Origin: Epithemia pelagica
Taxonomy: Eukaryota; Bacillariophyta; Bacillariophyceae; Surirellales; Surirellaceae
DNA: 64,000 nucleotides
Direction of reading: 5' to 3'
Assembly (NCBI GenBank): GCA_946965045.2
Contig: OX337242.1
Span: forward strand, 1,860,001-1,924,000
The notes under the pieces were generated by a model, which was not told the origin of the DNA, searched no databases, and saw only the letters and a program-made list of their open reading frames with translations. The position numbers were made by a program, and so were the translations under genes. Positions 41,923 to 51,519 of the stretch are shown one piece after another. How positions within the stretch are numbered: position 1 is the stretch's first letter; every line of letters begins with the position of its first letter.

Positions 41923-42476
41923 GCTGTCATGGTGAATGCGATCACCTCGCCATGGTCACAAAATCACTTACAAGAAGAAATATCATACACTCCTCTACGA
42001 GAGTCGTCCTCCATCCTTGACAATACCATAAGTAGATGTGCTGAAGTAAGCGCTAGGAATTGATGCTAGGCTTCCTACCTATTGTACTCGATACACAGAT
42101 CACATAGAGTAGGAGTATACAGTTTGTACTCCTAGCTCCTCGCTAATAGAACCTGAAAGCCTTCAGGACTAAGGTAATAGCATATCCAACGAATATGCAT
42201 ATACCATATGTAGAGAGCCGTCTTCGAGTGGTACGGCGGCAGTGTACCAGATTCGTTCTTAGAATATCCAGAAACCCGCACAATGATTAAAGTTACAAGA
42301 ATTCATGAGAGGTGATCATGAAGAATCAGATGGAGCATGTTCAATTTTTCGGATCGCTCCTTTGTTCCTCAGTTAAAGCGATTCTCCATGATCGAAGATC
42401 GAAATGCAAAATCTTCAATTGTCACTCCGACTCATAGAAATCGAGACTATACTTAATGGTTAAAAAAAGATGTGCA
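41923..42476. other. Intergenic downstream of the channel gene
   Basis: No gene or RNA recognised. AT-rich, with short low-complexity stretches. Confidence 0.35.
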
Positions 42477-44026
42477 CTAACTTCCAGTCGGTCTAGAACC
42501 GATACCGTACAGTTGTCGAACTCCAAATCGACGAGGGATAAGCCTCATCATCAATAAATCGCCCACGACTTCGAATACACTCAGTACAGAGATTCCCAAG
42601 AATAACCCCATCGAACCTCCAATTGAACCCAGCAGTTGAGCGGTTGTGACAGCCTTTGATTCTCTGAATTCGTCATACTGTATCACATCAAAGTTTATGC
42701 GAACAGAGGCAAAATTGCGAAGAAATTCAGCCGTCGTCCAATTGTACAGCTCCTCAGATACTGCCAGGTTTGCTTCTGAATTGTCAATCTCCGTCACTGT
42801 GGTCATGTACTTTTCTTCCGAACATGGCGGAAGGCTGCATTCACACAGCGCATAGGTATCACTGTGCTTTGCTCCAACAAAAACATTGCAAGGTGGCTTT
42901 GACCAATCTTCGTCCACCGTGCAAAAGTCCATGTCAGGTTCCAAAGGGTCGTGTGGGAATTTGCAGCCACAGGTTTCCCGAATAGCCTCGTTGGCGCACT
43001 CATCTACACATCGAGCATTTGAATATTTTGGCGCTTCACTGAAGCATCGCTTCCATGGCGCCTTTCGCTCACGGTTGTGGATCGATTTTCGCAGTCGTAC
43101 ATATGATATTTTTCCCGGTCTGATAACCTCAAAGGGTAGCTGGTTGTTGATAGGTGTTCCTGGTTGTTCGACGAAAATGGCAAATCCAGATTCAATCTGG
43201 AGAGGTGAATAGATCGCTTGGTTGAGGTTAAGCCTTACAATAAAGCCTGTATAAGCAATGTGACAACTCTGCTGTTCAGTACGGTTTGAACAAAGCAAAC
43301 TTCAGTGTTCCATACGCCTAATGACAATCAGTGACCATACGTACCTCCGGATATCCCTGGTACATAGATCTTCTCATCTGTATGGAATTGGTAGCATAGA
43401 CCGTACGACGTCACAACCTCTTTCCACGCTAGCGAAATATCCAACGGTTGATCATTGAATGATGAGAAAAAAACCAGGTCTTCCAATGGTTGTGCCAACA
43501 ATCGCAGTTCCTCAAGATTTTTGGGTTCGGTGATGTTGAGGGCAGTTTGCGCTGAATAGTTGTATCTGTTCATGTTGCAAACTGTCACTTCTGGAAAGCT
43601 AAGGGAAGAGGGGTATACCGTGAATATATCTGTCTGGACGTCATGGCTTGTGTATTCGGCGACAAGCGTTCCAATCTGCCATACCATGAGTGCAAAGCTT
43701 GTTAAGACCAAGCTCAGCCAAATCAACCGTCTCCAGCATTTGAATGTGTTGCGATCCAAAACATTGGCCAGCCCGTGAATACTAGTGCCTTGGGCCCATT
43801 CATTCACAACATCGTAAACTTCAGCGTCTTCTCCAAGTAATGGAGCCTGTTCTACCTCTGCTTCATTTTCTAGCGCAACAACGTCATTCGTTGTCATATT
43901 CTTAGTCGTTGTGCTCTCATGCACTTGGTCGGTCACTAGATCGGTGCTTTCGATATCTTCAGTACAGACCGTCATGGTTGATGGTTCATTCCCTCTTCCG
44001 TCATGCAGATCTTTCCCTGTCGTCAT
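42477..44026 (-). CDS. DEG/ENaC-family (amiloride-sensitive type) cation channel subunit, two exons
   Basis: Exon 1 is 43345-44026 and exon 2 is 42477-43246. The 98-bp intron starts GTACGT and ends TATACAG, and phases fit (1+2), giving 483 residues. It carries the hallmarks of the family. The gating His-Gly motif is in TSIHGLANVLDR (84-85), TM1 spans about 101-123, and the post-TM1 block is FPEVTVCNMNRY. A Cys-rich extracellular domain includes RCVDECANEAIRETCGCKFP. TM2 is LLGSIGGSMGLFLGISVLSVFEVV, with the G-x-S selectivity filter (445-447) and the following Glu. These are trimeric sodium-selective or acid/peptide-gated channels in animals; gating here is unknown. Splicing also restores the family's G-F-x-V-R-L-N-L block. 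The ATG is part of the target duplication of the copia insertion immediately upstream. Confidence 0.9.
44022..44026. repeat. Copia target-site duplication, left (GTCAT)
   Basis: GTCAT precedes the left LTR and recurs after the right LTR at 50254-50258. Its complement contains the ATG of the channel gene. Confidence 0.93.
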
Positions 44027-44238
44027 TGTTGAAACACAATCCCTACCAAGTGCCGTACAAGCAACAAAAGGATCGATAACTTCTTATTGTTGATAGAATG
44101 AGCACTTGGTGCCCTCGTTACCACTAGATCTACTATGACTCTTTTTCTTTCGCGTCACCAGCTGCCACGTGTTCTCGTCATCCATTTTCGCCTGTTCTTT
44201 GTCCTTAGTCGCACATCCGACTCCAGCTACCTCCAACA
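44027..44238 (-). repeat. 3' LTR of copia element
   Basis: 212 bp, matching 50042-50253 base for base in my reading. It encodes the last residues and stop codon of gag-pol (stop at 44084-44086) and lies directly upstream of the channel gene's ATG in the same orientation. Confidence 0.95.
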
Positions 44239-47200
44239 CACTCCTTTTCGAAGAGTGATGTGGATCACTTTTTGGAATATGGAGGATAGCGTCACGAAAC
44301 TTGTAAAACAGATGACCTTGCAGTGGCTTAGTGTGAAAGTCAGCCAACATCTCTTCGGTTGGGCAATGTTCCACACGCAATTCTTTCTTCGCAATCCGGT
44401 CTTTCACGTAAAAATAGCGTACGTTGATGTGTTTCGTTCTCTTGCTGCTTGATGCGCGTCCATTTTTCTCTAACTGTAATGCGCTCATATTATCTTGGTA
44501 CAGCACAACGTCTTTAGGTTGATACCCTTGATGGTGCAGAAAATTTCGGCACCACAACAAATTTGGCAGTCCGTCATGAACCCCAATCAGTTCACTTTCC
44601 GTGGAACTTCGTGACACAAGCTTTTGTTTACTCGACATGTTCATGGCACCACCTTTGCCTAGACTCATCACTGCACCAGTGTGACCTCGCATGTCGGGGT
44701 GTACGGCATACGATGCATCAATCCACCATTGCACCCGTCCACTTCCATCACACTCGAGACGCAACAACAAATCAAAGGTTGACTGTAAATACTTCATGAC
44801 CCGACTCAACTTTCTCCAATCGTCAAGGTCGGGTGCTGCAACTCTTGTGCTCAGGAATCCGATGGCTACACGGATATCGGGGCGACCACGGTGGGCAAGA
44901 TACATCAATTGCATCACCAGACTATGGAAGTATTCACTCTTTTCCTTGTTGAGCTTTGGAGCATTGTCGTTTACTGCAAACAAATGTTGTGCAGCAGGGG
45001 TCACTGCTTTCCCTTTGAACTGTTTCGGCATTTCGTCCAATGCATTTTGAATGTAACTTCTCATGTCAACAATCAATACCCCTGGCTCGGTATAATCCAG
45101 GTACATGCCCAGGTAATCATGTCTTTTTCCTTCCGATACTGAGATTTCTCCCAGCTGACCGAAGCTATGCTTGATTTGATCCACAATGTCACTAACCACT
45201 TTGTCTTCTTTGTGTGATATTTTCAGGTCATCAATGTGCCAGGTTATGGTACATTGTGACCCGTTGATCACCTTATTCGCCACACAGCTGTCATATGGGT
45301 TGATAATGAATCCCCACTCCTTGATCTCAGCTGACAGACGCTCCCAAAACAGCCGAGCTGCCCGAAGAGTTCCGTACAGAGCACGCAGCAATTCAACATA
45401 GATGACCGGTTCGCCATGTTCATACACAACAAACTGTTTGTAACTTGAATCGATCTCGATCAAAAGTGTTGCCATTAGTCCCGTGATTCTCATGTGCACG
45501 CCTTTGTCCATCATCACTTGCATGAATGCACCTGGTATATCTACCACAGTCACACAGCGACCCTCCATGGCGTCAATGATTGCTGTGATAAATACAGCAT
45601 CTGTACTGACAGTCGGTGAGGTTGCATCTTCCTTGGCAATGTATGCTCTTTGTTTCCGTCCGTCTGCACATCCTCTTCCTTTTATTTTCCCATTCCTCTT
45701 TCGTTTAAGGAACATTAAGTATCCTAACGCTTCTCTTATTTGTCCCGGTGTAAGACTGCTTTTCTGTATTGCTCTTATGACTTCTCGTTCGTGAAGTTGA
45801 ACAACTTCAGTTTTCACTGCTGCCACTCCTGCATCTCCGAACAGTCTCACCCCTTGTTTCATGCTCATTTGTGGTGTCGACAGGTCCTGAACAGTACTGC
45901 TGCTAACATAGATATCACCGTGATAACGATGGGCATAATTCCGTTCTCGATTGGTTCGTAGGTTGTATTGGTGTCGTGGTGGACTCGCCCTGTTTGCATC
46001 GTCTCCACTGGGAGCTGCAGTTGGACCCTCGTTCGGTTCTCTTCTTGCAGTCTCCATATCCGACTCATTGCTGTCTGTCTCCACTTCAGGTGCTTCATTA
46101 TTGTTATTTGCCATCTCATCATCGGCCGTAGCTTGCTCCATGAATTGCTCAATAATTTCTTCAGTGTCTTCCTGAGTTTGTACCGAGGCATTCTCCATTT
46201 GGTGTGCCTCTGCATTCGGAGCTGTAGTTGGACCCGAATTCGGTTCCGCTGCTGGTTCCAAGTGATCATCCACATGATGATCCACGTTAGCTACATTGTC
46301 TACCACGTTGTCACCTTCCTCATCATTCAAACCATGTTCTTCAGGCTCCTCGTCCTCCAGACCATCCAACACTCCTTCATCCTCTCCATCTCCATCACTT
46401 ACATAATCATCAGCGACAATGTCCTCCCCCACTGGTTCGTCATCCTGAACATCGGCCAGCTCCTCAGCAATAAACTCGTCATCATATCTTAATACTTCGT
46501 CAAAATCCTCATGTACAACATAATCCTCGTCGTCATCCTCATTATACCCAAGATCCTCAAAATTAACCATTGTGATTCGGTTGTCACGATTTCCAAAGGC
46601 CAATTCAGGATATTGGTCTTGTGTTGCTGTCAATGCCGCTACTCTTTTCTCTATTCCTTCGGGCATTGGCAATATCGTTGCTTTTGCCCGGTTTAGAATT
46701 CTCCCGGTTACCAAACTCATAAAGTAGTAACCCCCTTGTTTGTTTCCTGTTGGTCGGAGTGCAATGGCTCCGACTGTTCGTGGCTGCATGGTGTTGTTAT
46801 GCGGTTCGTGTACTTGTACGTACTGCCCGAACTCGTACTGACAGTGCTTGTGAAAGTCGATATCCTCACCAGTTACCAATAATCGAGGGCTTGACCGGTC
46901 TGATATTCCATTTTTGGCCGGGAATGAGTTCAGCCAGTAGACAGCGAATTTCCCAAGCTCCATCACCATTATCCGCGGGACAAAACTAAATGGTAGGGTG
47001 TTATACACGCATCTCATTCTCTCTTTGATTGTTCTGATGTAACGCTCAATGTCACCGACATGTTCTTCTCGTGACGTCGGATTCAATTTTATTCCCAGTA
47101 GTCCAAGGGCGTTGTTAATCTCTGTGGTGTCGAAGGCACCATCAGCTAGTATAATTTTAGGCCGCAGGCCCCCTCTTCTGTAGGTACTGACCACTTTCTT

Positions 47201-49186
47201 GATTGACTGGACGATTTCACTATCTTGTGTACTTGAGATTACGTCAATGGTTCCGAACTTGATGTTTCGTGACACGGTCACTAGGAACCCCACACCATTC
47301 ACATGCATAACATCCATCCCAAGTGTGACATCTTGATATTCGGCAGGGATTCTACACTCCTTAATTTCCTCCGTGTGCACTTTGGTTGGCTTTGATCGCA
47401 CGGTCTTTCCTTTTAGCGTTCCTATATCGGGCCCAAACAGACTTTCAGCAATCTTTACGTCCTTGCTTGTAAATGGGCAATTGTTGATCATCTTTGCATC
47501 AAGAATTCTGATGAATTCTCGGGTATTTGGCCGTCCTATCTTGGCTTGCAGTTGCCTTACGGCTTCAGCCCGTTTGATATCTTGTTTCGAATATGATGTC
47601 TTATTGTCTTTAACTGTACTAACTAAAACAGAGCCGTGTGTGAATGGGGCACTTGGCCAGCTAGTATAGTACAGTCCTTCAGGGCTGGGGCGGAATATAT
47701 CTGTGACTTCCCCTGTCAGTATTGCCCGGACAATGAATTCGTCTTCTTTCACGCTGTTGAAATGGATACTGTGTGCTCTTTTCACTTGATGCATAGATAA
47801 AATATTCACCCAACCGCCTGGGTCGTACCATACGGTACCATAATTCTTGACTTGGGCCTGTAGGTTGGTTGTTCTTTTACCACAAAGGCCTCGGATGGTC
47901 ATGCTTGTTGCCACCTTTGTGATGTTGGTAATAAGTTTCTTGTTACTGAAAATGCTAACTGTTGCTTGGCTGTCCAATAGAACCCAATGGGGAGGGACAT
48001 TATCCTGTGACAAAGTAGAGGCAGCGAATATATGTGAGACAGAGTAGTGGTTGTCAGTACAAATTGCATTTGAGCGCGAACCTTCTGAGCTAGATGCATT
48101 TTGGCTGTTCTCTGATGACCCATGCTCGCTTGCATTAGAGTTCCCAGCCACAAAAGCTACACCAGTGCCTGTCCCTTGTCCTTGGTTCTGATTGTTGTTG
48201 TTATTATTGTTCTGTTGGCTATCACGGCGAACCATTCGTGCATCAATGATTGCACGGGCATTTGCCAAGGTTGATGGGTATATTGTGTTCCCATCCAAGA
48301 AGCTGTTGTGGAGATGAGCCTCATACTCCTTCACCCCACACGCCCTGATGAATCTATTTGCGATCATCCTTTCTTCTGCCTCTTCCCTGTCGGTATCCTC
48401 AGCAGTTGTTCGCTCATTTTTCTTGGCTATTTCATTCACGTAGGTTGGGTCGCATAACACCACTCCCAACTCCCTCATGATCTTTACCTTAGCAGTGAAG
48501 GCTTCATAGAATGCCTGGATTGACTGGCCAGGATGGCGCTTCATGGTGTAGAAGTCTGCCCTCACTTTATCCATGGCCATTCCAGTGTAGACTCTATCAC
48601 TATCGTAGGTGAAGGTGATACTCTTGATTAACTTGAGTAGTTCGATTCCATCACGACTTGTGTGAATGCTTTCGAACGACGCGTGTGCCTTGAGCTTGTC
48701 TTTGAGTACGGGTGTTGACTGGCCGAGCAAGAGACTGTACAGCGAGGACTTGAAACTGCCAATTGCAACTTCTTGCTCTTGTATCTGCTTGAACTCCATT
48801 TTCCACTGCTCGACGGCTAGCATCGTCATGGTGCTTTCGTCTTCAGGGATTTCTGGCCTTTGCGGTGGAGGAATTTCCAAATTCTCTATTCCACGTTGAA
48901 AAATCATGTTATACTTCGGGAACTTGGTCCCCACGTATCCGACAAGTAGCTCGATGTTCTTCAGGTACTTCTTTGATTGTGCATCATGGGCATAATCAAA
49001 TATGCACTCCTTGAGCAGCGGCTCTTGCCCTTCAAACTTTGGTTGATTTTGGCGCTGTCCTCGACCTTGGTTCGATCGTCTGCGTCCTCCTCGTCCTCCA
49101 CGACCTTGGTTACCACGTCCTTGGGACTGGTTCGAAGATGATGTCGCTTGATCAGGCCTTGGGCCATCTGTTTGATTGCTGGACAT
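44084..49186 (-). CDS. Copia gag-pol polyprotein
   Basis: 1,700 residues, ATG at 49186, no stops. It starts with an RGG-rich basic segment (GRGNQGRGGRGGRRR) and a gag-like helical region, but has no CCHC zinc knuckle. The protease active site is around Asp405 (LLDSQATVSIF). Integrase core residues lie in GMDVMHVNG, LADGAFDTTEI and GDIERYIRTIKERM. After a long acidic linker the reverse transcriptase has DIPGAFMQ and the catalytic H-I-D-D at about 1317-1320 (canonical Y-V-D-D). RNase H shows WWIDASYAVH, STESELIG, YQDNMSALQL and KHINVRYFYVKDRI. The order integrase before RT defines Ty1/copia. The C-terminus lies inside the 3' LTR. Confidence 0.95.
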   Translation of the reverse strand: MSSNQTDGPRPDQATSSSNQSQGRGNQGRGGRGGRRRSNQGRGQRQNQPKFEGQEPLLKECIFDYAHDAQSKKYLKNIELLVGYVGTKFPKYNMIFQRGIENLEIPPPQRPEIPEDESTMTMLAVEQWKMEFKQIQEQEVAIGSFKSSLYSLLLGQSTPVLKDKLKAHASFESIHTSRDGIELLKLIKSITFTYDSDRVYTGMAMDKVRADFYTMKRHPGQSIQAFYEAFTAKVKIMRELGVVLCDPTYVNEIAKKNERTTAEDTDREEAEERMIANRFIRACGVKEYEAHLHNSFLDGNTIYPSTLANARAIIDARMVRRDSQQNNNNNNNQNQGQGTGTGVAFVAGNSNASEHGSSENSQNASSSEGSRSNAICTDNHYSVSHIFAASTLSQDNVPPHWVLLDSQATVSIFSNKKLITNITKVATSMTIRGLCGKRTTNLQAQVKNYGTVWYDPGGWVNILSMHQVKRAHSIHFNSVKEDEFIVRAILTGEVTDIFRPSPEGLYYTSWPSAPFTHGSVLVSTVKDNKTSYSKQDIKRAEAVRQLQAKIGRPNTREFIRILDAKMINNCPFTSKDVKIAESLFGPDIGTLKGKTVRSKPTKVHTEEIKECRIPAEYQDVTLGMDVMHVNGVGFLVTVSRNIKFGTIDVISSTQDSEIVQSIKKVVSTYRRGGLRPKIILADGAFDTTEINNALGLLGIKLNPTSREEHVGDIERYIRTIKERMRCVYNTLPFSFVPRIMVMELGKFAVYWLNSFPAKNGISDRSSPRLLVTGEDIDFHKHCQYEFGQYVQVHEPHNNTMQPRTVGAIALRPTGNKQGGYYFMSLVTGRILNRAKATILPMPEGIEKRVAALTATQDQYPELAFGNRDNRITMVNFEDLGYNEDDDEDYVVHEDFDEVLRYDDEFIAEELADVQDDEPVGEDIVADDYVSDGDGEDEGVLDGLEDEEPEEHGLNDEEGDNVVDNVANVDHHVDDHLEPAAEPNSGPTTAPNAEAHQMENASVQTQEDTEEIIEQFMEQATADDEMANNNNEAPEVETDSNESDMETARREPNEGPTAAPSGDDANRASPPRHQYNLRTNRERNYAHRYHGDIYVSSSTVQDLSTPQMSMKQGVRLFGDAGVAAVKTEVVQLHEREVIRAIQKSSLTPGQIREALGYLMFLKRKRNGKIKGRGCADGRKQRAYIAKEDATSPTVSTDAVFITAIIDAMEGRCVTVVDIPGAFMQVMMDKGVHMRITGLMATLLIEIDSSYKQFVVYEHGEPVIYVELLRALYGTLRAARLFWERLSAEIKEWGFIINPYDSCVANKVINGSQCTITWHIDDLKISHKEDKVVSDIVDQIKHSFGQLGEISVSEGKRHDYLGMYLDYTEPGVLIVDMRSYIQNALDEMPKQFKGKAVTPAAQHLFAVNDNAPKLNKEKSEYFHSLVMQLMYLAHRGRPDIRVAIGFLSTRVAAPDLDDWRKLSRVMKYLQSTFDLLLRLECDGSGRVQWWIDASYAVHPDMRGHTGAVMSLGKGGAMNMSSKQKLVSRSSTESELIGVHDGLPNLLWCRNFLHHQGYQPKDVVLYQDNMSALQLEKNGRASSSKRTKHINVRYFYVKDRIAKKELRVEHCPTEEMLADFHTKPLQGHLFYKFRDAILHIPKSDPHHSSKRSVLEVAGVGCATKDKEQAKMDDENTWQLVTRKKKSHSRSSGNEGTKCSFYQQ
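44239..44250 (-). other. Polypurine tract of copia element
   Basis: On the sense strand GAAAAGGAGTG directly precedes the 3' LTR. This is the usual position of the plus-strand primer. Confidence 0.65.
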
Positions 49187-49194
49187 CTTGGTGG

Positions 49195-49995
49195 TTACTC
49201 AATGAGGCAGACGTTTTGTTCTTGTCTTAGTATTACTTCGTGGTGGTTGGTTCTTGGATTCCACACCTCTATGTGGATGTACACTTCAGTGATTCGCGTG
49301 ACTCGCCCTTCCTGATTGTGTACCAAGCCGATGTGGTCTGCGAGGCGTATCCCGTTTCGGATTCCGACTCGACTTCCAACTGCAAGTTGTCGTGCTGCTA
49401 CTTCACGTACTGGTGCTACTCGTAGACGGCGCGCAACTGGTTGGGCTTGAGGAAGGTTTTGTTCTCTCGGATTTTCACGAGAATTGTCTGGAATTGCTTC
49501 TTGAACTTCTTCGTGTTCCTGTTCCTCAGCGACGACTCCAATTGGCTGAGCCTCCGCTAGGATTTCTGGGTCTTGTTGAACCTGATTGACTGGTTGAACT
49601 TTGTCACGGTGTACTACTACGACGTGCGGTTCTTCGGGCTGTTCCTCTTCTTCGACTTCGAGATTCTCTTGCACCTCTGCTTGACGTCGTGCTTGTTCAG
49701 CTTGCTCTGCTTCACGGTAGAGATCGCGTTGGGCAACTTCCTGGTTGTGGCGAATGTCTCGTACTGTTTGTTGGTACTGTTGGCACTCTTCCGCGCGACG
49801 CTGCTGGTACTGCTGCTCCAACTGAGCCTTGTCGGCCCAATATTGACGATCGATGTCACGAAGTCGGGTTTGGTGACCTCGTTCTCGTCGGTTGAGTTCG
49901 CGATTCTGCTCAATCTTCAAGTGGGCAAGTGCACGGATGAGACGGGTCACTGGAGTATTAACTGGCGGTCCAAAAGGAATCTCAGCTCCGGACAT
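49195..49995 (-). CDS. Extra first ORF of the copia element, coiled coil plus SH3/KOW-like end
   Basis: 266 residues from the ATG at 49995. A highly charged Gln/Glu/Arg coiled coil (about residues 20-120) and an acidic linker lead to a C-terminal segment of about 65 residues. Its pattern (VGSRVGIRN, GRVTRITEVYIHIEV) resembles small beta-barrel domains of the Tudor/KOW/SH3 type, which is a weak assignment. The stop codon is followed after 8 nt (CCACCAAG) by the gag-pol ATG in another frame. The protein is therefore the first cistron of the genomic RNA. No standard copia protein matches; it may be an accessory or capsid-related protein. Confidence 0.65.
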   Translation of the reverse strand: MSGAEIPFGPPVNTPVTRLIRALAHLKIEQNRELNRRERGHQTRLRDIDRQYWADKAQLEQQYQQRRAEECQQYQQTVRDIRHNQEVAQRDLYREAEQAEQARRQAEVQENLEVEEEEQPEEPHVVVVHRDKVQPVNQVQQDPEILAEAQPIGVVAEEQEHEEVQEAIPDNSRENPREQNLPQAQPVARRLRVAPVREVAARQLAVGSRVGIRNGIRLADHIGLVHNQEGRVTRITEVYIHIEVWNPRTNHHEVILRQEQNVCLIE

Positions 49996-50027
49996 GAACG
50001 CAACAGTCAATCTTAAGATATAAAGCT

Positions 50028-50041
50028 TTCTATCAACAATA
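50028..50041 (-). promoter_or_regulatory. Primer-binding site complementary to the element's own LTR
   Basis: The sense strand reads TATTGTTGATAGAA directly after the 5' LTR. Exactly these 14 nt are complementary to TTCTATCAACAATA within the sense LTR (50100-50113). It does not resemble the tRNA-iMet-type sites of most copia elements that I know. This is the geometry of self-priming in Tf1, where the RNA's 5' end folds onto the site. Confidence 0.7.
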
Positions 50042-50253
50042 TGTTGAAACACAATCCCTACCAAGTGCCGTACAAGCAACAAAAGGATCGATAACTTCTT
50101 ATTGTTGATAGAATGAGCACTTGGTGCCCTCGTTACCACTAGATCTACTATGACTCTTTTTCTTTCGCGTCACCAGCTGCCACGTGTTCTCGTCATCCAT
50201 TTTCGCCTGTTCTTTGTCCTTAGTCGCACATCCGACTCCAGCTACCTCCAACA
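50042..50253 (-). repeat. 5' LTR of copia element
   Basis: 212 bp, matching the other LTR. If the self-complementary segment marks the RNA start, U3 would be 50114-50253 and R-U5 50042-50113. No clear TATA box is seen. Confidence 0.95.
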
Positions 50254-50258
50254 GTCAT
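50254..50258. repeat. Copia target-site duplication, right (GTCAT)
   Basis: Identical to 44022-44026. Confidence 0.93.
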
Positions 50259-51320
50259 CAGAGAAGATTTCAATTTTCGCCCTCGGTATAGGTGACCACC
50301 TATTAGTCGTATGTACGTCGTCCGCAAACTGTCCCCCCAATGGAGTTTTTTTCTCGATTCAATTCCTATTTTCCATAAAAAAATCAGAAAGGACACGCCG
50401 GCATATCCTTGTCACATTTCAAATCAGTTTGAGTGGCCCAGCGTGCATGACGGTTGCCGTTGGTGGTGCACGAATTCTGCATACACTCTACAATATAAAA
50501 AAACAAACAAACCTCCATTACAGCGGCCATGTCCATGGCAATTCTTGCAATGGCATGATTTTTCAGCTTCCATGCTACCCAGGTACGTCAAGAAAGACAG
50601 AGCTGCGATTGGGCTAAGGACAAGCATCTCAATAGTCCCTCCCTGTTGTTTTTGTTCGCATACACCCCTTGAGCCCCATTTTCTGGACTCGTTGCGACGT
50701 CTCACTTTTCACCAGTCCAATTTCGCTTGTAGTCTTTATGATTGATTCATTTGTAGCCCTTTTACTCTGATACTAGTCTAGGTAGAATTCCTGTTCTATA
50801 TTTTATCATAGGGGTAAATATCAAGGTCAATGGTGGTGTCCTGCTCTACCAGGGATTCTCTTGTCTTTATTCTTCTCCTCGTCTTCACCTTGAAGAAGAT
50901 ACAGCAAACACTAAGAATTTGTCTCAGCGACCATTAGCCTAGAAAAAAAGTGGTGACAATCAGCCTCATGATGTAGTTTGTCATCTACAACTTGGATTAC
51001 TACTCCTAAGAGTAAGAAACCAAATCGTCCCCTACCTAGTAGACAACTCGAACCTGGATGTGACATGCCCTACAATGAGAAAATGGGCGAAACACTACCA
51101 ATCTCCTATCAATCCTAAGAAGAAACAGAAGGCACAAACAACAACTGAAGGAAAGACGCGCTCTGTCTACAGTCTACAATGATTCGTCCGCGGTTCATGT
51201 GCCATGGCCGATGGTCTTACAGGTACCGTGATAGGGCCCTTTAGATTTTGCTCTCACGGTTTTTATGTGAGCCGTCGCTCGCGAGCGTCTGCTGGAATTT
51301 GAATCGTGTTGATCAGGGTT
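50259..51320. other. Former upstream region of the channel gene, now displaced
   Basis: Before the copia insertion this sequence lay directly upstream of the channel ATG, so it should hold the ancestral promoter and 5' UTR. No confident gene. Short frames (50311-50745 plus strand, 50424-50705 minus strand) have no domain. Confidence 0.45.
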
Positions 51321-51341
51321 GGTCTTATGGGAGCGTGATAT
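51321..51341 (+). repeat. Harbinger terminal inverted repeat, left
   Basis: 21 bp, exact inverted match to 54438-54458. Confidence 0.85.
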
Positions 51342-51519
51342 TTTCTCATACTATCATGTTCTATCACGATTTTGCACACGTGTTCTGACGTAGCAGCATG
51401 ATAAGATGATAAGAATGAATATCATGCGCAAATTTTTGACGCATGATATTCATCCTTATCATCCTCTCTACCTCTTGTCTTTTTCTTTGCTACCCACCTA
51501 TCGTAGAACGAACAGCACC

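Larger units (their letters stand above)
44027..50253 (-). mobile_element. Complete Ty1/copia LTR retrotransposon
   Basis: 6,227 bp, transcribed from the minus strand. Two 212-bp LTRs that I find identical by eye (44027-44238 and 50042-50253) start TG and end CA, and are flanked by 5-bp GTCAT copies. Inside are an unusual 266-residue first frame and a 1,700-residue gag-pol frame with the copia order protease, integrase, reverse transcriptase, RNase H. A purine tract adjoins the 3' LTR. Identical LTRs and intact frames mean a recent insertion. Confidence 0.96.

Noticed and set aside
43247-43344. Intron of the channel gene ending at the nearer AG sites (near 43,275-43,305)
   Set aside because: Those acceptors leave the wrong phase with the GTACGT donor; the TATACAG acceptor keeps phase and yields the family block G-F-x-V-R-L-N-L.
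44027-50253. Classification as Ty3/gypsy because of possible Tf1-like self-priming
   Set aside because: Integrase precedes reverse transcriptase and the RNase H block is of copia type (K-H-I-N-V-R-Y-F-Y-V-K-D), so the element is Ty1/copia.
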